Counted from the stretch's first letter, positions 46,913 through 58,733 are shown. The stretch: DNA of 64,000 nucleotides from Trichaptum fuscoviolaceum (GCA_910574455.1 CAJSYZ010000007.1:3293773-3357772), one strand, 5' to 3'. The notes: generated by a model not told the origin, from the letters alone. Program-made: numbers and translations.

Positions 46913-48121
46913 ATGTCGTCCCACCAGGAATGGGGAGGACTCGCAGATACCTTCGCTTTCCCGTCCCCTAGCTCCTCGATGGAGGAAGACAAACTCCAGC
47001 CCATCCTTGATCGCCTCGACACCCTCGAAAAGCGCTACTCCAAGCTAGTCAACGAACACAATCAGGTCCAGAACACAGTCGCCCAGCTCAAGCACGCCAA
47101 CCAGGCGTTAGAAGCCCAAATCGCGAGTCAGCCCGCCTCCCCGTCTGGGGGCGGAGCCGGGCTCAAGATGAAGCTTCCCGACACCTTCGAAGGCGAACGA
47201 GCCAAGCTGGAGAACTGGATTCACCAGATTAAGCTCTACCTGTTCGGACAACATCCGGGACTAGACGAAACCCGCAAGGTCGCATTTGCTCTGATGCTAC
47301 TGCGGGGGCCGGCGCAAGACTGGGCACGACCCATTCTAGATCGACTCCAGGACATCCCGACACCGCCAGAAGCCGCCAGCCTGGAGGCCCTGTTCGCCGC
47401 CCTTCGCGCCTCTTACGGGGAAATCGATGCAGACAAAGCCGCAGCCGACAAGCTGATGCGCCTACGCCAGACAGGAACGGTCGCCGAGTTTGCGTCGCAA
47501 TTCCGTGCCCTCCAAGCCCTCACCGGGTGGCCCAAGGACGCAACGACGGATGTCATCTACCTCGACATGTTCCGGAAGGGACTCAAAGACCAGGTTCGCC
47601 AGCACATCGCCAGCACAGAGGCGAAGGATATGAAATTCGATGCCTACGTCAACTGGGTTTCCGAGACGGACGAGAAGCTAAGGCTCGCACACGCCTATGG
47701 ACCAGTATCAAAGCCAGCGGCTACGCCCCGAAGCAATCCCGGCACCACTAGTTCAGCTCCGCGTACGATCCCGACTGCGGGCGCAAGCTCGACGAAGGAT
47801 CCCAACGCAATGGAGATTGACAGGGTGCGCCGGGAGCGCAGGAGTAAGGGACTATGCTACTACTGCGGAGAGAAAGACCATTTGGTGAGCGATTGCCCAA
47901 CGCGACCGCCATCCCGAAACCTAAAGGCGACGAAATCCACGTCCCCGTCGAGCCCATCGCCCCCCGCGCTCCAGTCGTTCGAAGAAACGCTCAAACGTAT
48001 GGCGGAACAGTACGTCCAGAATGTGCAGCAGTCCGTGCTACAGAACGCATTCGCCGCCATGACGCCCGCCGCCAAGAACGTTCACAATCCCGAAGCCCCG
48101 CCCCCAGCGGATTTTCAGTAG
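46913..48121 (+). CDS. gag: Gag of copy 2 (402 residues)
   Basis: Intact frame from MSSHQEWGGLADTFAFPSPS to a stop at 48121. Order: coiled coil (LDTLEKRYSKLVNEHNQVQN), retrotransposon gag domain (MKLPDTFEGERAKLENWIHQ, VAEFASQFRALQALTGWPKD), Pro/Ser linker, and the CCHC zinc knuckle CYYCGEKDHLVSDC near residue 320. The Pol frame overlaps its last quarter in another frame, so Pol needs a ribosomal frameshift or equivalent. Confidence 0.93.
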   Translation: MSSHQEWGGLADTFAFPSPSSSMEEDKLQPILDRLDTLEKRYSKLVNEHNQVQNTVAQLKHANQALEAQIASQPASPSGGGAGLKMKLPDTFEGERAKLENWIHQIKLYLFGQHPGLDETRKVAFALMLLRGPAQDWARPILDRLQDIPTPPEAASLEALFAALRASYGEIDADKAAADKLMRLRQTGTVAEFASQFRALQALTGWPKDATTDVIYLDMFRKGLKDQVRQHIASTEAKDMKFDAYVNWVSETDEKLRLAHAYGPVSKPAATPRSNPGTTSSAPRTIPTAGASSTKDPNAMEIDRVRRERRSKGLCYYCGEKDHLVSDCPTRPPSRNLKATKSTSPSSPSPPALQSFEETLKRMAEQYVQNVQQSVLQNAFAAMTPAAKNVHNPEAPPPADFQ

Positions 48122-51100
48122 GGTCGTATTGCTCAGTCGCGCCCTATACGACCCAACCGCCCTTGTGGCCGAAGAACTCTCTTAATAATGGTCCCTTGTA
48201 TTTAACCATCTCTACAATAGACCGTCGTCTTCGACGACATTTGAAGTTCCCGGTACAGGTTAGCGACGGAAAGACGGATGCCTTAGCCACAGTAATGTTA
48301 GACAGCGGTGCGTCGGGAACTTTCATAAATTCCCGCTACGTTTCGCGACACGGACTCCAGACCCGAGACTTGGTAATCCCGATACTTTTGCGAAACGCAG
48401 ACAATTCCCCGAACGCGATTGGACGCATCACCAAGGAAGTAGTCCTCAACGTCGAGATGAAGGGACACTTAGAACAGTTGACCATGGCCGTCGCGGATAT
48501 TGGCGACGACGATATTATCATGGGGATCGACTGGTTGCGGCACCATAACCCAACCATTGACTGGACCAACGATGTGGTCGATCTCAACCGCTGCCCGCCC
48601 CAGTGTGACAACCAGCAACGCCTGGTCCCGCTTCCCCGCCTCGCCATAGCAGAAGAAGTCGAGACCCCCTGGGGGCCCGACAGGACCCAGGCCGAATGGG
48701 AAGCTGTCCCACCGGGATTTCGGTACTCAGAAAAATATTGGGACCAGTACCACGACGCCGAATCCTACTTCGTCACGACGGACGACCATTTCGCGTACAA
48801 AATTGCCGCCTCGTACACCCACTCCCAGGCCATCGCTGAGAAGTCTGCGGTGAAGGAAGGCGAGAAAACCTTCGAAGAACTAGTTCCCCCCGAATTCCGT
48901 GAGTTTGCCGACGTTTTTCGAAAGTTGAATCCGAAAGGCTTCCACTGCGCAAGCCGTATGACCACGCCATAGATTTAGAACCCGGGAAGGTTCCCCCGTA
49001 CAGCAAAATCTATCCCTTGGCCCCAGCCGAACGCGATGCCCTTCGCGAATTCGTTGACGAAAACCTGCGCAAGGGGTACATACGACCCTCGAAATCCCCT
49101 GCAGCGGCTCCCGTCTTCTTTATCAAGAAAAAGGATGGAACCTTGCGCATGGTAGTCGATTACCGACGACTGAACGACATCACGGTCAAGAATCGATACC
49201 CGCTTCCCCTCACGATGGAACTTGTAGACGCGCTGCAAAAGGCGAAAGTTTTCACGACTCTAGATTTACGATGGGGCTACCACAATGTGCGACTGAAGCA
49301 AGGCGACGAGTGGAAGGCTGCATTTCGGACTCAGGCAGGACATTTCGAACCAACGGTGATGACATTCGGGCTCACGAATGCCCCAGCAACCTTCCAGCAC
49401 ATGATGAACGATATCTTCAAAGACCTCATTGGAGTATACGTGATCATCTATCTTGACGACTTGCTAATCTTTTCCGAAGATGAATCGCAGCACGATGAAC
49501 ACGTACGGGAAGTCCTTAAACGGCTACGCGAAAACGACTTGTTCTGCAAACCCGAAAAGTGCAAATTCAAACAGACTTCCGTCGAGTATCTCGGGATGAT
49601 TATTTCGCAGGGAAAGGTGGCGATGGATCCCGCCAAGGTACAGGCGGTCCTCGACTGGCCTACCCCGAAAAAGGTGAAAGACATTCAAGCCTTCCTCGGG
49701 TTCGCGAATTTCTATCGACGCTTCATTCGGGATTTCTCGCACATCGTCAAACCGCTCACGACGCTGCTGAAGAAGGACGTTCGCTGGGCCTGGACAGAAA
49801 ACCAGCAGTTCGCTTTCGACTATCTCAAGCGCATGTTCACGACCGCCCCCGTCCTGATGATGCCAGACATGTCGCGACAATTCATCGTGGAATGCGACGC
49901 CTCTGATTTCGCGACCGGCGCGGTCTTGTCCCAGGAAGGCGACGACGGGCTGATACATCCGGTCGCCTTTTTCTCGAAGTCCCTCAACGATGCGGAACGC
50001 AACTACGAGATTTATGACAAGGAGCTACTCGCAATTATTAGAGCTCTTGACGAGTGGCGACATTATCTCGAAGGTGCGAGTCATAAACTCGATATCGTGT
50101 CTGACCACAAGAATCTGCTATATTTCTCTGAATCCCGAACGCTGACGCGACGCCAAGCCCGGTGGAGTCTGTTCCTCACTCGCTTCGATTTTACGATTCG
50201 CCATCGCCCAGGGCGACTCGGGGGCAAACCCGACGCCATGTCACGACGCGCTCGATCTTCAACCCGAAGGCGAAGACAACACGGGACGGACCCTCTTGAC
50301 CCCCGAAATGTTTCGACTAAAGGCAATTCGTCGGGGAATGACGCAGGTACACGGGGATCAGGCCCTCCTACGACGCATTCGTAAGTCAGATCAGTATGAA
50401 GACGAACTGGTGGACGCAATCGAGTTGGTCAAGTCCAAGGCGCCTCGAGTCCTGACCAAGGAACTTGAGGACTGGAGCACCGAGGAAGGCCTCATCCTGT
50501 ACCAGGGTAAGGTTTACGTCCCGAAAGACGAGACCATTCGCCGGGATGTGGTGAAGACTTACCACGACAGTCTCCCTGCCGGACATCCTGGACGTTGGAA
50601 AACGTTTGAGATGGTAAGCCGCAACTACTGGTGGCCCGGGATGTCTAACTTCGTAGAACGATACGTTTCGGGATGCGATACCTGTGCACGCACGAAGAAC
50701 CGATCCCAACGCCCGGTAGGACTCCTGCAACCGAACGAAATCCCGCAGGGCCCCTGGCAGGCGATTTCGTGCGATTTCATCACCCAGCTCCCCCGATCTG
50801 AGGATTACGACGCAATTTTCGTGGTGGTCGACCGTCTCACCAAGCAAGCGCATTTTATCCCGACCACGTCTGATGTCGATGCACCGGAAACCGCAGAACT
50901 CTTCCTGCAACACGTCTGGAAGCTGCACGGAACCCCCCGCCAGATCATATCCGACCGCGGACCACAGTTTGTCGCGCAGTTCATGAAAGCCCTTTTTTCC
51001 CGACTCGGTATCAAGGGTACCACGTCGACTGCGTATCACCCGCAGACGGATGGGCAAACCGAAAGGGTAAACCAAGAGCTGGAACAATATTTACGGGCTT

Positions 51101-52055
51101 TCATAGATACACGACAAGAAAACTGGGCCGGATTACTCCCGATGGCAGAGTTCGCGCACAACACACGAAAGCGCACGCGGCAACACGACAATCCCCGTTC
51201 GCGCTCGTCTACGGCTACAATCCCGAATTCACGATTGCCCCGAGCGACGGCCTGTCCACGGTCCCCGCCGCGGACGCACGACTACAGGAGCTTCAGCAGG
51301 CACAGGAAGAGGCAAGAGCGGCTTTGGAGGTTGCGGCAGAGCGCATGAAGCAGCACTACGATCAGGCCAGGAACGAGGCCCCGCAGTACGCAGTCGGGGA
51401 TAAAGTATGGCTCGAGGCAACGAACGTTCGGCGACCGGGAGCGCGCAAATTATTACCGAAACGACTAGGGCCGTATAAAGTGAAGGCAAAGCTAAGTGAC
51501 CTCACCTACGAACTCGAACTCCCAGCGTCGCTGAAGATTCATCCCGTATTTCACGTATCGCTGCTCTCGCCATACCACGAAGACGACATTCCCGGTCGAA
51601 CGCAACCCCCGCCGCCCCCAGTCGAAGTAGAAGGAGATCTGGAATACGAGGTGGAAAAGGTACTGGACGCTAGACGGTTTAGACGGAGGTTTGAATATTT
51701 GGTACGATGGAAGGGATATTCGAGCGCGGAAGATACATGGATTCCCGCAAAGGATATGGGTAATGCAAAGGCTAAAATTCGCAGTTTCTATCGAAAACAC
51801 CCGGACGCCCCTCGAGAAGTCAACGCTATCGAGCTCTGTGACCTGAGCAAGATTCAAGCTTGGCGCCCCGGAGTTGCGCCTTTGGAGGGGGGTAATGTCG
51901 AGATCCCAGGCCCCTTTTCTCATTTCCCGCACTTTCCCGCCAAGGATCCCGACATGAGCAGACAATCCCGCGGGGAGAATCCCGCCATTGGATTCCCCGC
52001 GCGAAACCCCTTTCCCGACTCGCACGATCCCCCGCAAGATCCCCCGCTCACGTGA
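47854..52055 (+). pseudogene. pol: pol of copy 2, three small frameshifts
   Basis: Protease, RT, RNase H, integrase and chromodomain are all present, but the frame is broken compared with copy 3 near 48918 (one base missing in TTTTCTCG), 50250 (one base extra in GCGCTCG) and 51166 (two bases extra, an AC dinucleotide). Open segments are 47854-48972, 49017-50384, 50296-51348 and 51324-52055. The last continues into the 3' LTR. Confidence 0.88.
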
Positions 52056-52724
52056 CCTATCCCGCACCACCGTCCCGACCACCATGCACGCATACACACA
52101 TTCATTTACGACGACCCGCCACGGCACACGTACATTCACTTATCAACATACGCTCATTAATCCGTTAGTACCTCAAGGTGACGACCTGCAACAGTCTGGC
52201 ATACCTAGTCTGGCTAGTCGCGGCCCCGGACCGGACGCTGACGTCCACGGACAGGCCGTAGCCATCTGGAGAGACGGGATAGAATGCCTAGCAGTGCGGT
52301 CGTAGCATGTATCGTTTGTAGTAGATAGGTGCGCATTGCGCAAGGACACTTAGCGTAGATTAACTATACAGTCTTTACGAAGTAGATAAATAGCTGTAGG
52401 CATCGTAAGGAGCACCCCACTTTTGACCTCTTGTGGAGTGCTTCCTTAGGTGCGATCTCTCTCTTTTCTCCTGTGTAGTTAGTTGCGCAATACTTACTTG
52501 TGGAGTGCTTCCTTAGGGATCCGCTTACTTGACGTTCAAAGCAGTGAAGAGTCCTAGCTGGCCTTGAGAATCCCGCGACGCGCCTGGATAGAATCCCGCG
52601 CGTTTCCCGCCTGAATTCCCACGCTCGTTCCCAGTCGCGAATCCAGATTCCCGAACGCGGGTTCTTGTCGCGAATTCCAGTTTCCCGAAACTGTTTCCCG
52701 CTACAACGCCCGACGGTCGTAACA
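51896..52724 (+). repeat. 3' LTR of copy 2 (829 bp)
   Basis: Preceded directly by the polypurine tract and followed by the GCAGG target duplication. Confidence 0.93.
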
Positions 52725-54030
52725 GCAGGAACCACCTTACAGACACACTTTAACCAATCATCCAAGATGAGTAAGCTCTATAATATCGTTGATGGCCTCA
52801 AGTGACTTTTCAGTAGCGAACTGACGTAGTCATGGCCTCCTCCTCAACTACCACTGTATCCCAACGCCCAAGTCACCGCAGATTCTCTTCTTCACTTTTC
52901 TACCAATTTTCAACATCGAATTCCTCCTGCACGTCCCGATTCTCTCCCAACACCATGCGGGACCTTGTACAACTCTGATAGACCTCTTTCTTCCGCCGCG
53001 CATCTGCCGACTCGCGCTTTGCCTGTCTCGGCACGCTCAAATTGTTCTATCGGTTTCAACGCCTCGCGCAGCTCGCGTAAAACGTCTGCGCCTTACTTTG
53101 TTAGCTCCCTGTGGGTCGACGCGTTTCTACTCGTGCGCCGCTCTAGGCTCGTATGGAAACCAAGGGGGTAGGAGTTCGACCGCTTTTGCAGAGGAACGAA
53201 ACCACTGCCGTCTACGCAATTTACTGCGCCCACAGCAGGCGCCCCAATTCTTGACCCAGGATTCTCTCGCAGATTTATGCCGACGCGTATCCCCCCACCG
53301 ACTAAAGCAATGGCGAGCACACATGCGCACACGTCCACCTCCACAGTTGACAACACAAACTTCTTCAGCGATTTGTGATGGTAGAGTGGTTACATCCGTA
53401 ACCATATATCATGAGTGAACCTTCTCCGAGGGACAGGGCTATGCCAGAGAGCTCATCGTCAGTGGTGGCTGATGACCAGCTCAGAGAGCAGGACATTAAA
53501 ACTGGTTGCTGCACTTGCATCCGAGGTCCGCTCCTCTCAGGTTTTGAATTGCGAGACGCATCACCGACGTTTCGGATGTGCAAAGAGGCAAGTTACTGAA
53601 CCGGCCCTCACAGGCACGAGGAGAGGATGTATGCGTGCAGTAATCAGTGAGCGAAAGCTACTACCTGTACTTCTCGAGTAAGTTGTTCTTTTAATTTTTG
53701 AATCATAATACTCACGGGCTTCTTCAGCTTTGGAGCATCGGCACGGGGAATGTCTATACGTTCTCCGAGAACATCTGCATAAGATTTACGCCGAAAATTA
53801 TATTGTCTTCTTTTCTTGGGGTGGGGGTAGGGGGATTGGACACATCCGTTCGCGTATGGAATCTGCAAATGGGTATGATTTTCTTCACATTCCTGTATCC
53901 CCGACTCATCAGTGACAACTTTCCAGTATGACTCCGACTTTCTTGTCACCGGAAGGAACGATGGCCGCGTCAGCTTCTTCTCGTTCCATCGTTCCTCTTT
54001 TCCTCGACCATCTCAAGCTCAACAATAAGC
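52725..54030 (+). pseudogene. Degenerate F-box/WD40-repeat gene relic
   Basis: WD40-like pieces appear in changing frames: ECLYVLREHLHKIYA near 53745-53790, GLDTSVRVWNLQ near 53835-53870 (followed by a plausible intron with GTATGA and CAG borders), and SDFLVTGRNDGRVSFFSF near 53935-53990. The order (a GECL..L..H..KIYA blade, D.SVRVW, then a L(V)TG..DGRV blade) is that of CDC4/MET30-type F-box proteins. Upstream sequence from 52.83 kb (an ATG with Ser/Thr-rich codons) may hold the remains of the N-terminus. Stops and frame changes are frequent around G runs near 53820, so I call it a relic; sequence error could exaggerate the damage. Confidence 0.4.
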
Positions 54031-54193
54031 GGCCACAGGACTCGCGCTGAGCAGTCAGTCGGGACGAGTCTCTATCCCTACCGTCTACTCTCACTTCAGG
54101 GATCCCTGCTCAATCGACATCTAATCCTAAGTTCGCCTGGCCTGAGCGGCGTAAAGAGCCCAAAAACATGGGAAGGATGCTGGAGAGGGAAGG

Positions 54194-54637
54194 TTGCGAA
54201 GTTGCGCGGTCGGATTCGTATATACGGGGCTATGTATCACCGGGCAGTTTGATGCATCCCAATATTCCGCTTGCATGCACAAAGGTCGACAAAGCGACTC
54301 ACAACTCAATTTGCAAATGCCGCAAAGGGAAAAATATAACTGCATTTTCGACATCATCCAAGTTGTTGTCAACTTGTCGTGTTCCCATTCCTTGCCAAAC
54401 ACCTCTGCCCCGCCACCATTGCCGCCTAAACGGAGAACACTCGGTTTCAATGTGCAGTATGAGTCCATCATCGGCCGACAGCGCAATTCCCTCAGCTCCG
54501 AGGACGAGAAACGCGCCTTCATGCAAATTACTCCTTCCGAAGCGGGTTGGGATGCATTCAAGTTGGCCCATTTCCCATTTTGGCACGGTTCTAGTTCAAG
54601 TTTCGGGTTGTGTACAGGGATGACTGTTGTATGGTGA
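54194..54637 (+). CDS. Unrecognised ORF, 147 residues at most
   Basis: Open frame with reasonable codon usage, including DASQYSACMHKGRQSDSQLN, a Pro-rich stretch (SAPPPLPPKRRTLGF) and ESIIGRQRNSLSSEDEKRAF. No family, signal or membrane features recognised. It may be one exon of a larger gene or a relic like its neighbours. A shorter antisense ORF overlaps it and looks less protein-like. Confidence 0.3.
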   Translation: MRSCAVGFVYTGLCITGQFDASQYSACMHKGRQSDSQLNLQMPQREKYNCIFDIIQVVVNLSCSHSLPNTSAPPPLPPKRRTLGFNVQYESIIGRQRNSLSSEDEKRAFMQITPSEAGWDAFKLAHFPFWHGSSSSFGLCTGMTVVW

Positions 54638-54987
54638 GTTACTCATGGCTTTCTTCGAAATCCTTCTAGAGCTGATGGAGCAGCTTCTTGTGCAGTGGGT
54701 TGTATCCTCCCGACTTCTTCGGAGTTAACATGACTCATTTTCTTGTTCGTTTGTGCTTAAAATGAAAAGAAGCCTTATAATCAAGTCATCCGGAAGAAAT
54801 CATTTGTCATCTCCTACTATCAGTTCAACTTGCGGTTTATCCGAGTCATAGTACAAAGCACTAATAGCTCCCTCTCTCTTTCTAGAAGAATGGGAAATCA
54901 GAAAACTGACTTCAACTACTTTGTATAAGTGTGAAGTGGGGCGGGTATTGTCCCCAAGATCATCATCAAGCCATTCCACCGTGAATC
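54638..54987. other. Spacer, nothing recognised
   Basis: AT-rich sequence without gene-like ORFs or repeats; it should contain the promoter of the exonuclease-like gene. Confidence 0.4.
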
Positions 54988-56029
54988 ATGTTCTCAAATC
55001 TTCGTACTATCCTTCTCATCCTCCTCTCCCTTGATTACGCACGCCTGCACCTCCGCACCGTCCTCCGCTTTCAGCTCGTTCAACGGTGGACAGCAAGGGC
55101 TCAAACGAAGGTACTTGTTTCATTCATATCAAGATCTGTACACTGACTTGTTGCTAGATACACAAGAAACTGCAAACGTTTCTTGATCTTCTCGGGGTAC
55201 CACCAACACCTCTCTCCGAATTACATCAATATAGGCTCCATAATATAGTTCCGATACAGTGTCGCACGGGCTTGGATGTGGACAATGCAGTGACTGCAAT
55301 ATATGCATCATTGCCACAGGTACCAGCTAGTAGATTTGTCTCGATCGACATCGAGTGGGCAAGTGGCGGAGAAGGGCCCAATCATCGCGTGGACCTCATC
55401 CAACTCGCAGTTCAACACCACATTTATCTAGTCAGGACGCATACTCTTACTGACCTTCCCCCTACGTTGGCGCAACTCCTTGGGGATGGTACAGTCATGA
55501 AAATTTCCGCAGGAATCAACGGTATGAATAACTTATCTTTTCTCCTGCGAGGTGGCCTAACAGAAGAAATGGCAGGTGACGCAGTGCGTATAAAGCGCAA
55601 GTTTCGCACCTCTGTGCGCTCCTGTGTCGATCTGACAGATTGGGCACGCGTTGTCTACCCGGAAGTCTGGCCCAAAAACCCGACCTGGTCCCAACTGCTC
55701 TTAAACCCTTGTCTCTGGTTCCAGCATCCGACTCCGACTGTCAAGCTCGAAAAAATAGTGGGAGAAGTATTGAGGCTGAACGTCAAGAAGAGTAGTGAGG
55801 TCACAATGAGTGACTGGGCAGCTGACGAGCTATCAGCGGCACAAAAAGAGTGTAAGTTATCATTCTGTTGTTCAAGATCAACCATCTTCAAGTTCTCACT
55901 TGCATGATCTGCTGTACTGGAATACTAGATGCAGCTATTGACGTTCACAGCACGTTTGCTGTAGCTTTGGCCCTGAGCCAAAGCCACTCACCCTTACCGG
56001 ATAAGTACATCAAGAACTTCGAGGCTTGA
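54988..56029 (+). CDS. 3'-5' exonuclease-like protein (DEDDy, RNase D/WRN type)
   Basis: Exons 54988-55110, 55158-55851 and 55929-56029 join in phase to give 305 residues. The N-terminus MFSNLRTILLILLSL is hydrophobic and could be a membrane anchor or signal. The exonuclease fold shows motif I FVSIDIEW (Asp and Glu present), VDLIQLAVQHHIYLVRT and a motif III YAAIDVHSTFAVALAL created exactly across the last intron (Tyr and Asp present). At motif II the family has G-(X)n-D-X3-L, but here it reads KISAGINGMNNLSFL with no Asp at the expected place, so activity is doubtful. The reading frame is otherwise intact, unlike the relics on both sides. Confidence 0.75.
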
Positions 56030-56805
56030 TCTAGTAGGCTGAGGCCCACCAGTAGCAGGTTTGACCAAATGTGCTTGAGTTATCGAGTAAATTGTTGTGC
56101 GCATGCTCTTGTCTTTCAAAGTTGCCAGGAGATTCATGATTAAAATTTATTATTGAATTGCCTTTTTTTCCCGAATGATCACCGTAGTCTGAGGTATCAA
56201 AGTGGTTTGGAAGATGTCGCCAATGGTGTCTGTCTGCTGTTCGGATTGCTTGCCATGATGATGCTTCCAGTGGAGCTTTAAATCTAAAATTGGAACTTGA
56301 AGAGTTCAAGTTCAAGTTGCCACCGTGACTCGGACTGCACTTGCACTTGAACTTGAACTTGAACTTTTTACCACTGCGTCCCCTCAACGACACAGTGTAC
56401 GTTCTCCAGTCTTGTTATGAGCACTTCTCCGCCATCCCCCACCCATTCCATAAGACCACTTATTGGCCTGAACAAGTTATGTTTTATCCTACCCTCAAGC
56501 TTGTATTGAACTCGCCTAGACTTCAACATTTCCGAATGAACCAAAAAACGATAGTGTACGTCTGAGAACGTGCTTCTTGCTTGATCTTATCACTCACATT
56601 TGTCTTTAGTACCTGGAGAGGAGAAGGTGGGCGGCCTTGTTATAGTGAGAGGAGCTCCGACGTGCACGCTGAAGCGAGCATCTTCTACCTTTCGAACGAC
56701 ACCCGCTGAGGATAGGCCGATACATGTTGCATCACCAACTGTTGTGATCTTCATCAAAAATTAGTAACAATCCTTCGTCTTCAACTAGAGTCGACACCGC
56801 CTTAT
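56030..56805. other. Spacer with a short AACTTG/CAAGTT array
   Basis: Around 56290-56370 there are repeated CAAGTT and GAACTT words, including a run of four GAACTT-like units near 56345-56370, similar to the words in the 24.9-46 kb block. The small ORF 56341-56565 runs through this array and has no recognisable domain. Confidence 0.45.
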
Positions 56806-57194
56806 AGGAAAGGAAGGGCAAGGGCCGTCCGCTGACGATTGAAGAGGTGGCAGAGGACGCTATTGATGAGGGGGCAGATGAACTACACGACCGATCCCGC
56901 GCCAGCCTTGCGCATGTGTCCTTGGATGCCCCTCGCTTCACATATCAGTTTCCTGCGCCGAAACCGCCATTGCAACGTAGTAAATCTCGCGTCCGTCAAT
57001 TGCAGGCTGACGGCCCCGGCCCCGGCCTCGGAACACCACCTCATACCGTCTTGCGAGACACCTTCATACCTCTAGTTGAATGTGATACACCTCCGATAGT
57101 GAAAAACGCGATGACGCGAGGCGAACATCTTTCCATGAAACAGCTGCCAGCATCTCCCGGCCAATCTCTAGCAAGTCGCCGGAAGGTAGCGTGA
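56806..57194 (+). CDS. Unrecognised exon or ORF fragment
   Basis: From a TATAG acceptor-like site at about 56803 a frame runs KGKGRPLTIEEVAEDAIDEG, then SLDAPRFTYQFPAPKPP, and stops at 57194. An in-frame ATG lies at 56847. Codon use is gene-like and the segment is acidic then Pro-rich, as in disordered parts of regulatory proteins. No upstream exon was identified. Confidence 0.3.
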
Positions 57195-57476
57195 ACCTAG
57201 GCGCTACATCTAGTTCACAAGCATCGGACTACGGTGGCGAACATCTATGAGGGCATGCGAGGGAAGAGAATAAGCGCAACCTTTGAAGCCTCTGGAACTA
57301 TAAGTACGGACTTCTCTTCTTGCTATTATATTACTAGGCTTATACTGGTTTATTCATCAGCGAAACCACATGCGTCTATTTCGGATACTTTGCTCTTCAA
57401 ACATATCATATCAACACAGATCTAACCGAAGCTAAATGTGTTAGACAATTATTGATCTGGACAACTTCGCGGGGCG

Positions 57477-57903
57477 ATGGAGCTCGAGACTGTGACTACT
57501 AGTACAGCAAATGGGCGGTCAACCTATGCTGCGCTTTTGTCTTGGAGAGAATTGTCTCACTTTTCTTTGACGCAGGTGAACTTTCAAGTGCGTACCATTG
57601 TTGTCGCGACTACGACCGTCGCTCGTGGCGACTTGACGCAGGAGATCGTGGGCGTGTCTGTTCAGGGTGATATTCTGGACTTGGCCATCAATGGCATGGT
57701 TGACCAGTTGGCTCTCTTCACTGCGGGGGTGACCAAAGTCGCGCGGGAAGTCAGAACGAAAAAACTCGGTGTTCAAGCTGAAATCGAGAATGTTCATGTC
57801 ACAGCAAAAAATCACGTATGTTTATTTCACTAGCATTCCGCTGAATTGTGTAGTGTGGTTTTTACTGAACGCACTCCGAATAGAATGGCTGTTGACACCA
57901 TGG
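57477..57903 (+). pseudogene. Fragment of a Nik1-type (HAMP-repeat) hybrid histidine kinase, cut by copy 3
   Basis: Reads VNFQVRTIVVATTTVARGDL, then DILDLAINGMVDQLALF and KLGVQAEIENV, which is the signature of the HAMP repeats of group III (Nik1/Os-1) kinases. A GTATGT-TAG intron (57814-57852) leads to NRMAVDTM, the start of the next repeat, where the retrotransposon LTR begins at 57904. Compared with the usual DLVNTINGMVDQL the fragment lacks two residues, and later positions are diverged, so it was probably already degenerate. No ATG-proximal or kinase regions are in the window. Confidence 0.7.
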
Positions 57904-58733
57904 TGTTACGACCGTCGGGAATTGTAGCGGGAAACAGTTTCGGGAAACTGGAATTCGCGACAAGAACCCGCGTTCGGGAATCTGGATTCGCGACTGGGAA
58001 CGAGCGTGGGAATTCAGGCGGGAAACGCGCGGGATTCTATCCAGGCGCGTCGCGGGATTCTCAAGGCCAGCTAGGACTCTTCACTGCTTTGAACGTCAAG
58101 TAAGCGGATCCCTAAGGAAGCACTCCACAAGTAAGTATTGCGCAACTAACTACACAGGAGAAAAGAGAGAGATCGCACCTAAGGAAGCACTCCACAAGAG
58201 GTCAAAAGTGGGGTGCTCCTTACGATGCCTACAGCTATTTATCTACTTCGTAAAGACTGTATAGTTAATCTACGCTAAGTGTCCTTGCGCAATGCGCACC
58301 TATCTACTACAAACGATACATGCTACGACCGCACTGCTAGGCATGTCTATCCCGTCTCTCCAGATGGCTACGGCCTGTCCGTGGACGTCAGCGTCCGGTC
58401 CGGGGCCGCGACTAGCCAGACTAGGTATGCCAGACTGTTGCAGGTCGTCACCTTGAGGTACTAACGGATTAATGAGCGTATGTTGATAAGTGAATGTACG
58501 TGTGCCGTGGCGGGTCGTCGTAAATGAATGTGTGTATGCGTGCATGGTGGTCGGGACGGTGGTGCGGGATAGGTCACGTGAGCGGGGGATCTTGCGGGGG
58601 ATCGTGCGAGTCGGGAAAGGGGTTTCGCGCGGGGAATCCAATGGCGGGATTCTCCCCGCGGGATTGTCTGCTCATGTCGGGATCCTTGGCGGGAAAGTGC
58701 GGGAAATGAGAAAAGGGGCCTGGGATCTCGACA
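57904..58733 (-). repeat. 3' LTR of copy 3 (830 bp)
   Basis: Same ends as the other LTRs; the complement of the polypurine tract (TTACCCCCCTCC) follows at 58734. Confidence 0.93.

Larger units (their letters stand above)
45994..52724 (+). mobile_element. Ty3/Gypsy chromovirus copy 2, full length, forward orientation
   Basis: LTRs at 45994-46823 and 51896-52724, flanked by the target duplication GCAGG (45989-45993 and 52725-52729). The LTR pair differs by a 1-nt indel (ATAGACATGCC near 46380, ATAGAATGCC near 52282). Polypurine tract GGAGGGGGGTAA at 51884-51895. It lies in inverted orientation to copy 1, with only about 1.24 kb between them. Confidence 0.95.

Noticed and set aside
53365..53440. 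tRNA-like A-box (TGGTAGAGTGG) near 53370
   Set aside because: The D-stem does not pair properly and there is no matching B-box (GGTTC-type) at the right distance.
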